26,949 nucleotides of DNA from IMG/VR virus record IMGVR_UViG_3300031507_000024, positions 1-26,949 of that record. One strand, 5' to 3'. The translations under genes were made by a program, and so were the position numbers. Source of the DNA: a virus. Positions 26,227 to 26,949 of this stretch are shown one piece after another. The stretch's first letter is position 1; the number at the start of each line of letters is the position of its first letter. The notes beneath the pieces are model-generated. The model ran no database searches and was not told the DNA's origin. It saw only the letters and a list, made by a program, of their open reading frames with translations.

Positions 26227-26949
26227 ATGGGCAGGCCAGTCAACAGAACCACGCGGGAGAAGAAGGACACGATCCTCACTTACCTGAGGAACGGCATCCC
26301 GATGTCCAAGGCCATCTCCGACCTTGGTATCACCAAGCAGGCCGTGCAGTACTACAAGGACTCCGACAAGGAGTTCCGTTCCGAGTACGGCCGCCTGTCC
26401 AAGATGGAGACGGTCAAGGGTACCTTCGACAAAGTCGAAGTTCCCGACTTCCCAGAGTTCTGTATGAAGTACTTGGACACTCAGTTGTTCAACCACCAGC
26501 TTCAGTGGTATGACGTCCTTGAGGGACGCCCTCCGAGGAACCTGCACGAGAACCAGATCTTCAAGCAGGGCGACCCCGGCATGGTCATTATCAACACTCC
26601 TCCGGAGCACAGCAAGTCCACCACGATCACAGTGAACTACACCACGTGGAGGATCTGCCAGGACCCGAACATCCGCATCATCATCGTGTCGCAGACACAG
26701 GAGATGGCGAAGAGGTTCCTCAGGGCGATCAAGGATCGCCTGTCCGGGGTGAACCCCAGCTACCGCAAGCTTCAGCACGACTTTGCACCTGAAGGCGGCT
26801 TCGACGCCAACTCGGCGTCGTGGACCGCCGACTCTATCTACGTGAACGCAGAAGCCCGAGACTCCGGTGAAGCCACCCCGACAGTCCAGGCTCTGGGCAT
26901 GAACGGCCAGATCTACGGTAACCGTGCGGACGTCATCATCCTCGACGAC
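26227..26949 (+). CDS. terL: Terminase large subunit (partial, N-terminal 241 residues)
   Basis: ATG 26227 has GAGGAG about 5 bases upstream, and the frame is open to the window end. Residues 1-60 form a helix-turn-helix-like part (MSKAISDLGITKQAVQYYKD). The ATPase follows: a Q-motif region near HQLQWYDVL, Walker A TPPEHSKST (124-132), IIIVSQTQEMAKRFL, and VIILDD as Walker B at the very end (236-241). It drives DNA packaging with ATP; the nuclease domain must lie beyond the window. No separate small subunit is visible upstream, so the N-terminal HTH may do part of its work or the small gene may lie elsewhere. Confidence 0.92.
   Translation, partial: MGRPVNRTTREKKDTILTYLRNGIPMSKAISDLGITKQAVQYYKDSDKEFRSEYGRLSKMETVKGTFDKVEVPDFPEFCMKYLDTQLFNHQLQWYDVLEGRPPRNLHENQIFKQGDPGMVIINTPPEHSKSTTITVNYTTWRICQDPNIRIIIVSQTQEMAKRFLRAIKDRLSGVNPSYRKLQHDFAPEGGFDANSASWTADSIYVNAEARDSGEATPTVQALGMNGQIYGNRADVIILDD

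Noticed and set aside
26191-26778. 195-codon minus-strand frame opposite terminase
   Set aside because: The plus strand encodes a convincing terminase with Walker A and B; this frame is its shadow.
1-26949. CRISPR arrays, insertion sequences and integrase genes
   Set aside because: No regularly spaced repeats, transposase motifs or tyrosine/serine recombinase motifs were seen on either strand.

Overview
The window is part of a double-stranded DNA phage genome of an actinobacterium, most likely a Streptomyces-type host. The evidence is high GC, many GTG starts, a WhiB-like regulator, an r1t-like holin and an rRNA-type BoxA of the actinobacterial form. No integrase or clear lysogeny repressor is visible, but only part of the genome is shown. 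The terminase large subunit starts near the right edge and the first 7.5 kb are virion genes, so portal and capsid genes are expected outside the window. No tape-measure gene lies between the structural genes seen here, so a podovirus-like virion is possible but not proven.

Layout: (1) 1-7488, plus strand: tightly overlapping small virion-associated genes, one of them an Acb2/Tad1-type cyclic-nucleotide sponge, then structural and tail-fibre proteins, a peptidoglycan-binding protein and a holin, ending in a strong terminator. (2) 7542-17192, minus strand: replication and accessory genes. These are RHH regulator, WhiB-like protein, Cas4/RecB-like nuclease, small zinc-ribbon proteins, DnaB-like helicase, endonuclease VII, CHC2 and TOPRIM primase parts, RNA ligase and small acidic proteins. 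Most neighbours overlap as ATGA, GTGA or TGATG. (3) 17225-18702, plus strand: a two-gene island with a metallophosphoesterase and a sigma-like protein. (4) 18799-23975, minus strand: small unknown genes, several membrane peptides, a lipoprotein and a phosphoribosyltransferase, separated by structured RNA spacers. (5) 23976-25065: a long leader with an rRNA-like BoxA. (6) 25066-25491: a second endonuclease VII. (7) 25492-26226: divergent control region with a hairpin array, then terminase.

The most unusual feature is a set of tRNA-like elements on the minus strand: one short tRNA-Phe-like gene and at least three elements with an acceptor-like stem, one middle hairpin and a T-arm but no D-arm. 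Three of these sit in the 5' leaders of individual genes, each followed by a strong hairpin and a Shine-Dalgarno site. With the BoxA upstream, this suggests a transcript that is protected from termination and cut at tRNA-like signals. An RNA ligase in the same genome fits an RNA-repair theme. The helicase and the TOPRIM part of the primase both lack a usable ATG/GTG/TTG start and lie +1 relative to the ORF upstream, so recoding or unusual start codons are likely. All function calls come from reading the sequence; no database search was run.
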